This document shows, one piece after another, positions 17,758-26,472 of a stretch of DNA of 64,000 nt. Location: NCBI GenBank assembly GCA_030445275.1, contig JAUCSE010000056.1, forward strand, positions 27,927-91,926. The letters are read 5' to 3'. Source of the stretch: Mucilaginibacter sp. GTDB lineage: Bacteria > Bacteroidota > Bacteroidia > Sphingobacteriales > Sphingobacteriaceae. The notes under the pieces are model-generated. The model was not told the DNA's origin. It worked only from the letters and a program-made list of their open reading frames with translations, and ran no database searches. Within the stretch, counting starts at the first letter, position 1. Every line of letters begins with the position of its first letter. Both the position numbers and the translations under genes were made by a program.

Positions 17758-19560
17758 ATGAAAAAACTGCTGTTACCACTTGTTCTTGTTTTATTTCATA
17801 TCACCTGTTTTAGTCAGGACAAACACATTTTTAGTTTAAGTAAAAATGATTTCCTGTTGGATGGGAAACCCTTTCAGATCATTAGCGGCGAAATGCACCC
17901 GGCACGTATCCCCAGGGAATACTGGCGCGACCGTATCCGCATGACCAAAGCCATGGGCTGTAATACCATCGCGGTCTACATATTCTGGAATTACCATGAA
18001 GCCACACCGGGGAATTTTGATTTTAAAACGGGCAACCATGACATAGCCGAGTTTATCAGGATATGTAAACAGGAGGGCATGTGGGTAATGCTGCGCCCGG
18101 GCCCGTATGTATGTGCCGAATGGGATTTTGGCGGACTGCCCAGCTGGCTTCTAAAAACACCAGACATTAAAGTACGCTGCATGGATAGCCGCTATATGAG
18201 CGCAGTTAGTCGCTACGTGGCCAGGCTTGCCACAGAGGTAAAACCATTGCTTTGCACCAATGGAGGCCCTATCATCATGTCGCAGATTGAAAACGAATAT
18301 GGCAGTTATGCTAATGATAAAACATACCTGGAAACCTTAAGAAAACTATGGCTGCAAAATGGCATCAACATACCTTTCTATACGGCTGATGGCGCTACGC
18401 CTTATATGCTGGAGGCCGGTAATATTGATGGCGCAGCCATCGGGCTGGACAGTGGTACCAGCGATGCCGATTTTCAAAGGGCTACGGACCGTAATCCTAA
18501 TGTGCCATCTTTCAGCAGCGAAACATACCCTGGCTGGTTAACACATTGGAAAGAAAAATGGGCCAAACCTGATACTGCCGATCTGAAAAAGGAAATGACG
18601 TATTTGCTTAGTCACCATAAATCATTTAACCTGTACGTGATACATGGCGGAACAAATTTTGGCTTTACCGCAGGCGCCAATGCATTTTCGCTGGTAGAGT
18701 ACCAGCCCGATCTGACCAGCTATGATTATGATGCGCCCATCAACGAGCAGGGGCAACCAACACCCAAGTATTACCTGCTGCGCAACCTGATCATGCAATA
18801 TGTGAAGTATAAAGTTCCGGAGGTGCCAAAAGCTGCCGAAGCGATCAGCATTGCACCGGTAACACTAACGCCATTTACCAGTATCTGGCAGCAATTGGGT
18901 AAGCCATTTCTTTCGCCTCAACCACAGCCAATGGAGTATTATGGCCAAAATCAGGGACTCATGTTGTATCGCACTAAACTTATCGGTCATAAAAAAGGCA
19001 CGCTTACTATTACAGAGCCGCATGATTATGCCATGATATTTTTAGACGGAAAGTTTATTGATACCGTTTATCGCGCTGGTGGCAAATGGAGCATAAAAAT
19101 ACCTGAAAGCAGTAATAAGAATCCAGTGCTGGATATTTTGGTAGAGGGGATGGGCCATATTAATTTTGCCCAATATATGATTGACCGCAAAGGGATAACA
19201 GACCGCGTTACGCTTAACGGCATGACCTTAATGGACTGGCAAATATATCCTTTACCCATGACCGAGGATTTCATCAAAACGCTAAAACCGGTACAGGCAG
19301 AAAACGAAGGCAAAGGCACGTTTTTTAAAGGAACCTTTGATCTGCAAAAAACAGGTGATACTTATATTGATCTGAGCAAGTATAGCAAGGGCATTATTTA
19401 TGTAAACGGACATAACCTGGGCCGGTACTGGAACACCGGACCACAGCAACGGTTATATTGCCCGGCCTCCTGGTTAAAAAAGGGACAGAATGAAATTATA
19501 GTATTTGACTTTCATCAGGATAAGGCAGAGACTGTAAGCGGGAAAACCACGCTGGAGTAA
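17758..19560 (+). CDS. GH35 beta-galactosidase
   Basis: This 600-residue exported enzyme (signal peptide MKKLLLPLVLVLFHITCFSQ) should remove terminal beta-galactose. The GH35 barrel covers about 25-345 with ISGEMHPARIPREYWRDRI, RPGPYVCAEWDFGG and the acid/base motif QIENEYG (E178/E180). The nucleophile region is SSETYPGWLTHW (E255), and jelly-roll domains follow. ATG 17758 is preferred over a TTG one codon upstream. It is the last gene of the susC-side gene run and ends against a terminator. Length is normal for bacterial GH35. Linkage specificity (beta-1,3 or beta-1,4) cannot be told. Confidence 0.93.
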   Translation: MKKLLLPLVLVLFHITCFSQDKHIFSLSKNDFLLDGKPFQIISGEMHPARIPREYWRDRIRMTKAMGCNTIAVYIFWNYHEATPGNFDFKTGNHDIAEFIRICKQEGMWVMLRPGPYVCAEWDFGGLPSWLLKTPDIKVRCMDSRYMSAVSRYVARLATEVKPLLCTNGGPIIMSQIENEYGSYANDKTYLETLRKLWLQNGINIPFYTADGATPYMLEAGNIDGAAIGLDSGTSDADFQRATDRNPNVPSFSSETYPGWLTHWKEKWAKPDTADLKKEMTYLLSHHKSFNLYVIHGGTNFGFTAGANAFSLVEYQPDLTSYDYDAPINEQGQPTPKYYLLRNLIMQYVKYKVPEVPKAAEAISIAPVTLTPFTSIWQQLGKPFLSPQPQPMEYYGQNQGLMLYRTKLIGHKKGTLTITEPHDYAMIFLDGKFIDTVYRAGGKWSIKIPESSNKNPVLDILVEGMGHINFAQYMIDRKGITDRVTLNGMTLMDWQIYPLPMTEDFIKTLKPVQAENEGKGTFFKGTFDLQKTGDTYIDLSKYSKGIIYVNGHNLGRYWNTGPQQRLYCPASWLKKGQNEIIVFDFHQDKAETVSGKTTLE

Positions 19561-19580
19561 GGAGGGCTAAAAAAAGATTT

Positions 19581-19656
19581 GTCATGCTGAACGGAGTGAA
19601 GCATCTATTGGCCAACTTGCATATCGCCTAATAAATCCTTCGTTCCTCAGGATGAC
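19581..19656. repeat. GTCAT-ended palindromic element, copy 4
   Basis: This 76-base element begins GTCATGCTGAACGGAGTGAA and ends CTTCGTTCCTCAGGATGAC. It is closely related to the copy at 44782-44857 and has the same length. Confidence 0.8.
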
Positions 19657-19676
19657 AAAAAGATGAGTGTATGAAG

Positions 19677-19698
19677 AGGAGCCGTAGGCTCCTTTTTT
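19677..19698 (+). terminator. Terminator of the PUL operon
   Basis: AGGAGCC and GGCTCCT form a 7-bp stem with a 3-base loop, followed by a T run (19693-19698). It lies 117 bases after the GH35 stop and between convergent genes. Confidence 0.85.
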
Positions 19699-19854
19699 AT
19701 GGAAAGCTGCGCCACTTTTTAAAGTTTAAAAAAGGCATCGAAAAAGTGCTAAAACAGATGAAAAATTGAACTTTTTCGTCGCTTTTACATCAATATTTGG
19801 GCTTATTTTGATCGTTTTTCGGGTTGTTTTATGTTAAAACAGGCCTTTAAAATG

Positions 19855-20928
19855 TCATTTCGGCTGGTTTTGCGTACTGAATACAATTTGCTGAAACTTA
19901 TCCTCGGCCTTGATATATTTATCAAGCAATGTAAACTGGTTCTGCGCCCTGATCAGGTTATGGCCGGGGTATTGGGCTCCGTAGTAAACATCGTTGTTCA
20001 GATAGTCTGTAAGGAAGCGTATGGCCTGCATATAGATCATGAGATTGCCTGAATACACAAACAGACTCCTTTCTGCATCAGTTAAATTGACACTCATTTC
20101 TGATAAGTAACCTTCTACAATGGCGGTAAAAAAATCTTCCCGTATCTCGATCTTTGAAAAGTCCTGTTCTTCCTCATTCGCCGGCGAAAGATAGGTACGC
20201 ATCATATCGCCAACATCACTGATGTAATATCCTGGCATCACGGTATCCAAATCTATCACACACAAGCCTTTATGATCGGTATCAAATAAAATATTACTGA
20301 TCTTGGTATCATGGTGCACTACCCGTAAAGGTATCAGCTCGTCCTCGGTCAGTGACTGGTGGGTTTCGGCAATATCCTGATGCTCAAACGCGCTTTCAAT
20401 AGCTGTTTTTGCTTTGGTTAGTCTTTCCGTGTCTGCCTTTTTAACAACACGTTTAAACTCTTCAAATCGGCTTGTTAAATCATGAAAACCACTAAGCGTA
20501 TAATTTAGTTCGGTTATATTAAAGCCGGCCAATAAGTTGGTGAATTTGGCAAATTGACGCGCCGCTTCAAAAGCTTCATCACGGGTTAATACGGTATTGA
20601 TGGTAACAGAGTTTTTTACGTAGGGAAACAAGCGGTAATACTCCCCGTCGGTATGCTTCACGATAAAATCGCCGTTGTTGGATGGCAGGGCCGATACAAA
20701 TAAATAATCAGGGTAATGTTTTGATAAATAACCGCCAATTTTATTGGTGTTTTCGGCGATATCGAATGGCGTTTTAAAAACGTTTGTATTAATCTGTTGT
20801 AGTATAAATTCGTTATTGTTTTCAATACCCGATATTTTCCAGGTCCGGTTAATTAAACCTTCTCCAAAGGGCTGAATGTGGTATTCCTGAGCTTTAAGGT
20901 CAAAGGATTTTAGAATATCATTAAACAT
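19855..20928 (-). CDS. NahK-like sugar 1-kinase (APH fold)
   Basis: This 357-residue protein of the aminoglycoside-phosphotransferase/choline-kinase fold has an N-lobe motif (GEGLINRTW near 22-30), the catalytic loop HHDTKISNILFD (about 205-216, D207 as base) and the metal-binding IDLDTVMPG (D226/D228). The DLDTVMPG form is characteristic of N-acetylhexosamine 1-kinases (NahK), which phosphorylate GalNAc or GlcNAc, and sometimes Gal, at C1. It is convergent with the GH35 gene and has its own CAAACGTTTG operator, so it belongs to the LacI regulon. The fold is certain, the sugar specificity is inferred from motif and context. Homoserine kinase is unlikely. Confidence 0.8.
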   Translation of the reverse strand: MFNDILKSFDLKAQEYHIQPFGEGLINRTWKISGIENNNEFILQQINTNVFKTPFDIAENTNKIGGYLSKHYPDYLFVSALPSNNGDFIVKHTDGEYYRLFPYVKNSVTINTVLTRDEAFEAARQFAKFTNLLAGFNITELNYTLSGFHDLTSRFEEFKRVVKKADTERLTKAKTAIESAFEHQDIAETHQSLTEDELIPLRVVHHDTKISNILFDTDHKGLCVIDLDTVMPGYYISDVGDMMRTYLSPANEEEQDFSKIEIREDFFTAIVEGYLSEMSVNLTDAERSLFVYSGNLMIYMQAIRFLTDYLNNDVYYGAQYPGHNLIRAQNQFTLLDKYIKAEDKFQQIVFSTQNQPK

Positions 20929-20998
20929 TTAATGCTTTTTTATTAAGTTTCTGTATGCTTAAACCAAACCTAATTAATATAATGATAAACTTTTCACG

Positions 20999-21008
20999 CA
21001 AACGTTTG
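20999..21008. promoter_or_regulatory. LacI-type operator before the kinase gene
   Basis: An exact CAAACGTTTG palindrome lies 70 bases upstream of the kinase start and 23 bases after the lacI stop codon. It implies that the kinase has a promoter of its own that the regulator controls. Confidence 0.75.
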
Positions 21009-21030
21009 ACTGTTTTTTAGTAATCACTCT

Positions 21031-22068
21031 TCAATTATTGTTTCTCTTTTTGTTTTCTATCAATTGCGACTCCACCATAACATTATAGTAAGCCTCTGCT
21101 TCATCTGATGATTGCGCCTTGCGAGATAGCAGGTCTAACAGTATATCGGCCGCTTTTTGACCTTGTAAAGCGGGGAATTGCTCAACTGATGCCACGGGTG
21201 CATAGTCCATATAGTTAATAATGGGCAAATTGGCATAGCTTACAAACTGCAGGCCATTATCCAGGTCTATTTTCAGGCTGCGGGCGTGTTTTATAGCATA
21301 TAAAGACACATAATCATTAAAGGTAACAATGGCCGTGGGTTGGCGCTTGTTTGCAAGCAGGCTGTCAAGAGCCGCCTTGGTCCCCTCTTCTGTTAAATTG
21401 CAACTTACTATTAATGATGGATCAAACTTTAGGCGATTTTTAGTCATTGCTTTAATATAACCTTCCTTGCGCTCGCCGCTTGCAGCTAAATTGGGGGGGC
21501 CATTAATCATGCCTATGCTGCGGTGCCCTTTTTGCAACAGATAGTTTACCGCCTCAATGCTGCCGGTTTCCATATTGCAGGCTACATAATGTATGTTTTT
21601 AAGCGGCGGGATACGATCAAAAAACACCACTGGGATATTAAACCGCTTCAGCATATCAAAATGTGCGAAGTTTGATGTTGTTTTGGCAACAGACACCAGC
21701 AGGCCATCAACACGGGAGTTCTTCATTTTTTCAACCAGTTGTATCTCCTTTTCCTCTACATCATGCGATTGTGCTAATAAAACAGTATAATTCCTTTTAT
21801 AAGCGGTATCCTCAATCGCGCTGACAGCAGCCGAAAAAAACGCTTCTGACAATTCTGGAAGGATGACACCGATCGTATAGGTTTTGCCTTTTTGAAAAGA
21901 TATAGCCGCCTGGTTGGGTTCATAACCCAGTTTATCTGCCAGGGCCTGAACTTTTAGCTGCGTGGTGATGCCAATAGTTGGATGCTTATGTAAAGCTCTG
22001 GAAACGGTGGATATGGAAACATTAAGAATTTTAGCTATTTCTTTAATCGTAGCGGGTTTTCCTGTCAT
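21031..22068 (-). CDS. LacI-family transcriptional regulator of the PUL
   Basis: This 345-residue regulator has a LacI helix-turn-helix at about 5-50 (TIKEIAKILNVSISTVSRAL, hinge near NQAAISFQKGKTYTIG) and a periplasmic-binding-protein-like ligand domain (about 60-335, with VDGLLVSVAK and GERKEGYIKAM). ATG 22068 is preferred over a TTG two codons earlier. Two CAAACGTTTG palindromes sit upstream of its start, suggesting autoregulation, and the same word occurs before susC and the kinase gene. It would sense a breakdown product of the target glycan in the cytoplasm. Most Bacteroidota PULs use hybrid two-component, SusR or ECF systems, so a LacI switch is less common. Confidence 0.9.
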   Translation of the reverse strand: MTGKPATIKEIAKILNVSISTVSRALHKHPTIGITTQLKVQALADKLGYEPNQAAISFQKGKTYTIGVILPELSEAFFSAAVSAIEDTAYKRNYTVLLAQSHDVEEKEIQLVEKMKNSRVDGLLVSVAKTTSNFAHFDMLKRFNIPVVFFDRIPPLKNIHYVACNMETGSIEAVNYLLQKGHRSIGMINGPPNLAASGERKEGYIKAMTKNRLKFDPSLIVSCNLTEEGTKAALDSLLANKRQPTAIVTFNDYVSLYAIKHARSLKIDLDNGLQFVSYANLPIINYMDYAPVASVEQFPALQGQKAADILLDLLSRKAQSSDEAEAYYNVMVESQLIENKKRNNN

Positions 22069-22385
22069 TATCAATTAGGATCAATCAGAGTTATTATTAA
22101 AATTAATAAAATGCTTTCAAAGCGGCAATTTATAAGGCTGTTAATATGATGCAATTATAATGGTGATGTAAAAACGAAGTAAACAAATTTATCCCAATAT
22201 CAGGCCATCGGGGCTAATTTTAACACAAACGTTTGTTTATTTTCAAATGCTGTAACCAACAATTGTTGAATGCTTTTTTACAAACGTTTGCGTAATGTTT
22301 GAAATGCGAAAATAGGAGTGATACGGAGGAAAGAAGCCCGTAAAAACGAAGAAATGATTAAAAAAACGGGTGTTGGTGAACAGCC
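22069..22385. promoter_or_regulatory. lacI promoter region with two operators
   Basis: This 317-base gap has no gene. It carries CAAACGTTTG at 22226-22235 and 22281-22290, 55 bases apart. No clear TAnnTTTG element was found. The palindromes most likely serve lacI autoregulation. Confidence 0.7.
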
Positions 22386-22616
22386 TTACATTCTGAACCG
22401 TAAAGAAACAGAGCGGCCAAGCGCCTGGGCAAGTTCAGGATCAATTAAAGGGCCTTCGCCCATTTGTATCCATGCACCACGTGAATCTTTTTGCAGGTTT
22501 ATTGTTTCGCCGTTTAACAATATCTCAAGCTCCTGAGTGGTCTTATTAATTGGTGTGGTGTTTATCTGATAAACGTGATCTGTATCGTTATAAGTTATGC
22601 GTAGTGGCAATCCCAT
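22386..22616 (-). CDS. Small hypothetical protein
   Basis: This 76-residue soluble protein starts MGLPLRITYNDTDHVYQI. I choose ATG 22616 because GAGGAG lies six bases upstream, a rare clear Shine-Dalgarno sequence in this genome; the frame could be extended to 22643. It is composed of short predicted beta strands (KTTQELEILLNGETINL) and ends in LGRSVSLRFRM. No motif that I recognise is present. It stands alone between lacI and a response regulator gene. Confidence 0.6.
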   Translation of the reverse strand: MGLPLRITYNDTDHVYQINTTPINKTTQELEILLNGETINLQKDSRGAWIQMGEGPLIDPELAQALGRSVSLRFRM

Positions 22617-22789
22617 CTTTTTCTCCTCGGGGTAAATATACAATTGTTGAAAGTAAATCAGGCATTTTTAAATGAAACAGGTTAATAAATTCCTTAATGT
22701 CATCCTGGATATATTCTGGTAATGTTCAAATAATCAATTTATTATGTTGATTTTAGAATGTTTAAACTAAGCTGACACAACGCAATTAT

Positions 22790-23158
22790 TTAAGCTACCA
22801 ACTGGTGTTCAACCTTTTCAATGAGGCTGTTCATACCAAAAGGTTTATACAGTATATCGTCAGGAGCGCCTTTTTGTTTCAAAAACTCGCCCACGTCATC
22901 GCTGTCTGCGCAAATGATTACCGGAAGGTTTTTTGTTTGTTTATTTAGTTTTAGCAAACGGCACACCTCGCGGCCATCTATACCTGGCAATAGCGCGTCA
23001 AGTATCACCAGGTCGGGATGATTTTTGCGGATATTGTTAAATATATTGTCAGGGCGGTTCAATGAAATCACTTCATAACCATTGCTGGTCAATATATAGG
23101 TCATAACCTCTATCATTAACTCGCTATGGTCAACTATTAATATTTTCTTTGCCATCAT
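22790..23158 (-). CDS. Single-domain response regulator (CheY-like)
   Basis: This 122-residue protein is a receiver domain only. The phospho-acceptor Asp is in VILDALLPGIDG near residue 54, the acidic pocket is ILIVDHSE with one Asp at the usual place, and the conserved Lys is in YKPFG near 105. The switch Thr/Ser is replaced within IICADSDD. Without an output domain it probably relays phosphate or binds a partner protein. No kinase gene is adjacent. A 211-base gap with no gene precedes it. Confidence 0.85.
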   Translation of the reverse strand: MMAKKILIVDHSELMIEVMTYILTSNGYEVISLNRPDNIFNNIRKNHPDLVILDALLPGIDGREVCRLLKLNKQTKNLPVIICADSDDVGEFLKQKGAPDDILYKPFGMNSLIEKVEHQLVA

Positions 23159-23370
23159 CTTTCCCAGCCATCAATAGATGTATGCAAAGCGCATGCCATT
23201 GATTAACTTAGGGATACGGGCGTATCCACCGGGGGAAATATGTACCTAATGTAGTTCGATTAAAACAATATTGGATTTGACCAGGCAAGAGGGAAAGGTT
23301 AATAACCCAACCAACCGTCCCCTAACAACAACATCATCAAACTTGCCGTGATCAAACCCAATTGAATAGT

Positions 23371-24000
23371 TTATATGTGTATAAACAATTCTTCTTTTGG
23401 TCTGCGTACTTTGATCATTTGGCTGTACTTATCATCATCGGCACGGAAACCAACGGCTGCTATAACAGAGGTTGTTAAGCCTTTTTCTTTTAGGCCTAAT
23501 ACTTCATCAAATTTTTCCTGATCAAAACCTTCCATCGGGCCAGCATCCACACCCAGATCAGCAGCGGCACTTAATAACACACCTAAAGCGATGTAAGCTT
23601 GTTTATGTGACCAGGCTACCTTTTGCTCGTCGGTACGGCTGTTCAGGGTTCCTAAAATCACCTGCTCATAACCTTCCAGAGATTCGCGTTCAACACTGCG
23701 GGTTTGGGCAACCAGGTCAATAAATTTTTTACCAAATGCTTCGTCTATTGTAGTTAATGAAGCAAAAACGAATAATGCAGCTGAATCTGTAATTTGTGGC
23801 TGGTTGTAACCAACGGCTCTTAATTTTTCCTTGGTTTTGGCATCCTGAACCACAATCACTTTGTATGATTGCAAGCCATATGATGATGGCGCTAATTGTA
23901 CTGCGCTTAACAAGCTATCTAACTGTGTAGCAGTTATTTTTTTAGTTGGATCAAATTTTTTAACGGCAGCGCGCCATTGTAGTTTTTCTATGAAGGACAT
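23371..24000 (-). CDS. NAD(P)H-dependent nitroreductase-family oxidoreductase
   Basis: This 209-residue flavoprotein of the NfsB/nitroreductase fold has the N-terminal RAAVKKFDPTKKIT FMN-contact region (about 9-22), the SSYGLQSYKVIVV strand (about 37-49) and the C-terminal GFRADDDKYSQMIKVRRP segment. It would reduce nitro compounds or quinones with FMN and NAD(P)H in the cytoplasm. Two GTTTAAAC palindromes lie 17 and 35 bases before its start and a third farther up, which suggests control by a dedicated repressor. No HxlR or MarR gene is next to it. Confidence 0.88.
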   Translation of the reverse strand: MSFIEKLQWRAAVKKFDPTKKITATQLDSLLSAVQLAPSSYGLQSYKVIVVQDAKTKEKLRAVGYNQPQITDSAALFVFASLTTIDEAFGKKFIDLVAQTRSVERESLEGYEQVILGTLNSRTDEQKVAWSHKQAYIALGVLLSAAADLGVDAGPMEGFDQEKFDEVLGLKEKGLTTSVIAAVGFRADDDKYSQMIKVRRPKEELFIHI

Positions 24001-24016
24001 GACTAATTTTCTAAAT

Positions 24017-24042
24017 GTTTAAACAAAATTAGACGTTTAAAC
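24017..24042. promoter_or_regulatory. Two GTTTAAAC palindromes upstream of the nitroreductase gene
   Basis: GTTTAAAC occurs at 24017-24024 and 24035-24042, 18 bases apart, and again at 24075-24082 inside a longer palindrome. Spacing and position fit a dimeric operator pair over the promoter. Confidence 0.5.
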
Positions 24043-24060
24043 ATTTATATAAGTCATATG

Positions 24061-24096
24061 CAAGTAAATTGGATGTTTAAACATCCAATTTACTTG
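24061..24096. terminator. Perfect 36-base palindrome after the GT51 gene
   Basis: Two 18-base arms (24061-24078 and 24079-24096) pair perfectly with no spacer, centred on GTTTAAAC. It begins 13 bases beyond the stop codon of the transglycosylase gene (minus strand). It is probably a terminator but may also serve as an operator site for the next gene. Confidence 0.65.
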
Positions 24097-24108
24097 TGAT
24101 AGAGAGTG

Positions 24109-26355
24109 TTATAAATTAGCCTTTGCCTTCAATTCGTCTTCTTTATCGTTTTGTTCCTTTTTGAGGCGGCGTTTTTCCTGTCGGATATCTTTGCGGGTTT
24201 TCCCGGCTGTATCAATATTGTCTATTTTGAGTTTATACTCCTGCTTAAGGGCCTCAACCTGCTCCTTTAATTTTTCTTTAGCTGATTTTTCTTTCAGTTT
24301 TTCTTTGTCTTCCTCTTTTTTGGCGGTAGTATCTTTTTTACCAAAAAGTCGTTGAAAAAAGCTTGGTTTCTTTACCGGGTCTTCCAGTACCGGCATCACC
24401 TCATTATCATCGCTTTGTTTCATCAGGCTATCGGCAGTAGCGGTATCAACAGGGGCGATAGTACGGCGGAGGCCTTCGCGCAGCCTGACACCATAAAAGC
24501 CATAAGCATTGGTATCGCGTTGTGTATAACCCTTTATAGCCATTAATTTACCAATAAGGTTAAAATAACCATGCAGCCCCGGTCGGAGTGTGCCATCTGG
24601 TTGAAAAGCGTACAGGCCGCCTTTAGGATAGGGTACAATGCTGGCCAGGTAAATACTTTCGCCCAGGGTAAGCTCCGAAGGTGATTTGCCAAAATAATAG
24701 TGCGAAGCCTCCCCAATGCCATAAATTCCGCGACCCCACTCAATGATATTCAGGTAAACTTCCAACATCCGGTTTTTGTTCATGAGGCGGTTATTTTCAA
24801 TGATCCATACAATCAGGATCTCCTCAATTTTGCGGGCAAGCGTTTTTTCGCGACTCAGATAGGCGTTTTTAACCAGCTGCATGGATATACCGCTGCCGCC
24901 GCGTTTAAATTTCTTGTCTTTAAAATCAGTTGCTATTGATTTTCTGATCGACTCTTCAACAAAACCGTGATTGGTGTAAAAGGATGGGTCTTCGGCGGTC
25001 ATCACGGCGTTACGCAGGTTTGGCGAAATTTGCTCCAATGGCGTAAACCCGGAGTTTTCAGGGCCAATTAAATGCGGTGACATAGGCTTGCCACGCTCGT
25101 AAGGCGTATATATAAATGGACTGTTTAGCTTGGTAAGGTCGGTTTTGCCATATTTTAGTATCTTAAAATTCTCTTTATCCAGCCGCGAATCGAACTTCAA
25201 ATCATCAGGTTTGCTGGTATCCATATAAAAATTCAAGGCATAGTTTAACTTGCCGGCAACCTTTATGCCATCAAGCGCGTCAAACATCCCCGAAGGGAAC
25301 GAATCAAAAATATCGGCCGCGTTTTGCCAGCCGGTATTAATTTTAAGTTCGTAAATTTTAACCGGATTCAGGGTATATTTTATATATGGCCTTGCGGTGA
25401 GTTTTTTAACATGTATAAGCGATGAGCTATCAATAGAGATATAATTATTACCCACAAAAACATTGGCATCAATGGCGGCATCAGGCAAAACAATATCGCC
25501 CGATGATATAGCCGGATGGTTAATTAACAGGTTATGCACAGCCCAGGAGCCGTAAATTTTTGTTTCGCCGCCACCGTGCTCCACTTTGGTTAGTTTAGTG
25601 CTGATGGTATCAAAGTTTAATTTAAGTCGCAGCTTTTTTTCGATGATAGGCAATTCAACCTTTTTACCATCAGCATACAATTTTACATCAATATCTTTAT
25701 CCGAGGGATGCATTTTGCCATCAATATGCCAGATAGATGCGCCGTTATCAACATCAATGGTTGAAGTAAGTTTGCCATCTTTGATGAGCGCGGTTTTAGC
25801 AAGCAGCTTTATCTGACTGCTGTCGTCTCTGAAACTAATGGAAAAATTATGGAGAGTCAAGTTATCCGGGATCTTATATAACACCTCATTGATCAGGTGG
25901 TAAGCCAGATCGGCGAGGTCAACTTTATTAGGTGTAGCGGTTGAATCTCTTTTCTTTTTAAACAGGAAATCAAAATTTTTAACCCCTTTGATGTTGGTAA
26001 GCTTAATAAAGCCATCCTGCAGAGAAACATCGGCCAGTTTAATATCCCCAACAGCAAGTGGTAATAATTTAACACTCACTACCAAATTTTTGATGTTCAG
26101 CAGACTGTCACGCTGTTCGGGCACAATGGTAATATCAGAAAACGATACCGTGCTTGTACCTGTAAAATGTGCCGATCCTATTTTTACATCTAAATTATAA
26201 TCCCTTTTTGCTTTAGCTTTAGCTTTGTCAATTGCTTTTTGAAGCAGGGCCTCACGTTTTGAATAGGCAATATATCCGCCTATTAAAAATATAAGTAACA
26301 GCGGTATAAGTATAAAGGCGGCTATGCGTATGTATTTAGGATTAAGGCGCTTCAT
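24109..26355 (-). CDS. Membrane-anchored GT51 peptidoglycan glycosyltransferase with AsmA-like N-terminus
   Basis: This 748-residue protein has one transmembrane segment (about 12-31), a long periplasmic AsmA-like beta region (about 55-400) and a GT51 transglycosylase domain (about 430-620). A charged Lys/Glu-rich coiled C-terminal tail follows (about 670-748). GT51 motifs are AEDPSFYTNHGF (catalytic E455), RGGSGISMQLVKN, RKIEEILIVWII and KNRMLEVYLNIIEWGRGIYG. There is no transpeptidase domain, so it polymerises glycan strands from lipid II only. The AsmA-like N-terminus is a Bacteroidota peculiarity whose purpose I do not know. It is monocistronic and divergent from mrp. Confidence 0.88.
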   Translation of the reverse strand: MKRLNPKYIRIAAFILIPLLLIFLIGGYIAYSKREALLQKAIDKAKAKAKRDYNLDVKIGSAHFTGTSTVSFSDITIVPEQRDSLLNIKNLVVSVKLLPLAVGDIKLADVSLQDGFIKLTNIKGVKNFDFLFKKKRDSTATPNKVDLADLAYHLINEVLYKIPDNLTLHNFSISFRDDSSQIKLLAKTALIKDGKLTSTIDVDNGASIWHIDGKMHPSDKDIDVKLYADGKKVELPIIEKKLRLKLNFDTISTKLTKVEHGGGETKIYGSWAVHNLLINHPAISSGDIVLPDAAIDANVFVGNNYISIDSSSLIHVKKLTARPYIKYTLNPVKIYELKINTGWQNAADIFDSFPSGMFDALDGIKVAGKLNYALNFYMDTSKPDDLKFDSRLDKENFKILKYGKTDLTKLNSPFIYTPYERGKPMSPHLIGPENSGFTPLEQISPNLRNAVMTAEDPSFYTNHGFVEESIRKSIATDFKDKKFKRGGSGISMQLVKNAYLSREKTLARKIEEILIVWIIENNRLMNKNRMLEVYLNIIEWGRGIYGIGEASHYYFGKSPSELTLGESIYLASIVPYPKGGLYAFQPDGTLRPGLHGYFNLIGKLMAIKGYTQRDTNAYGFYGVRLREGLRRTIAPVDTATADSLMKQSDDNEVMPVLEDPVKKPSFFQRLFGKKDTTAKKEEDKEKLKEKSAKEKLKEQVEALKQEYKLKIDNIDTAGKTRKDIRQEKRRLKKEQNDKEDELKAKANL

Positions 26356-26454
26356 ATGTAAATTTTTCCAAAACTAAACTAAATCTTATCCCCTGCAAAC
26401 GGTTGTTTCTGCAAATTGTTTCTTTAATAAACGCAAATCAACGGCCTGTTTTCA

Positions 26455-26462
26455 TAAATTTG
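26455..26462 (+). promoter_or_regulatory. Candidate -7 element of mrp
   Basis: TAAATTTG fits the Bacteroidota TAnnTTTG -7 consensus and ends ten bases before the mrp ATG. I found no convincing TTG/TTTG at the -33 position. Confidence 0.35.
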
Positions 26463-26472
26463 CCATAATATT

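Noticed and set aside
20772..20792. Operator-like AAAACGTTTG
   Set aside because: It lies in the coding sequence of the kinase gene and differs from the exact word, so chance similarity is likely.
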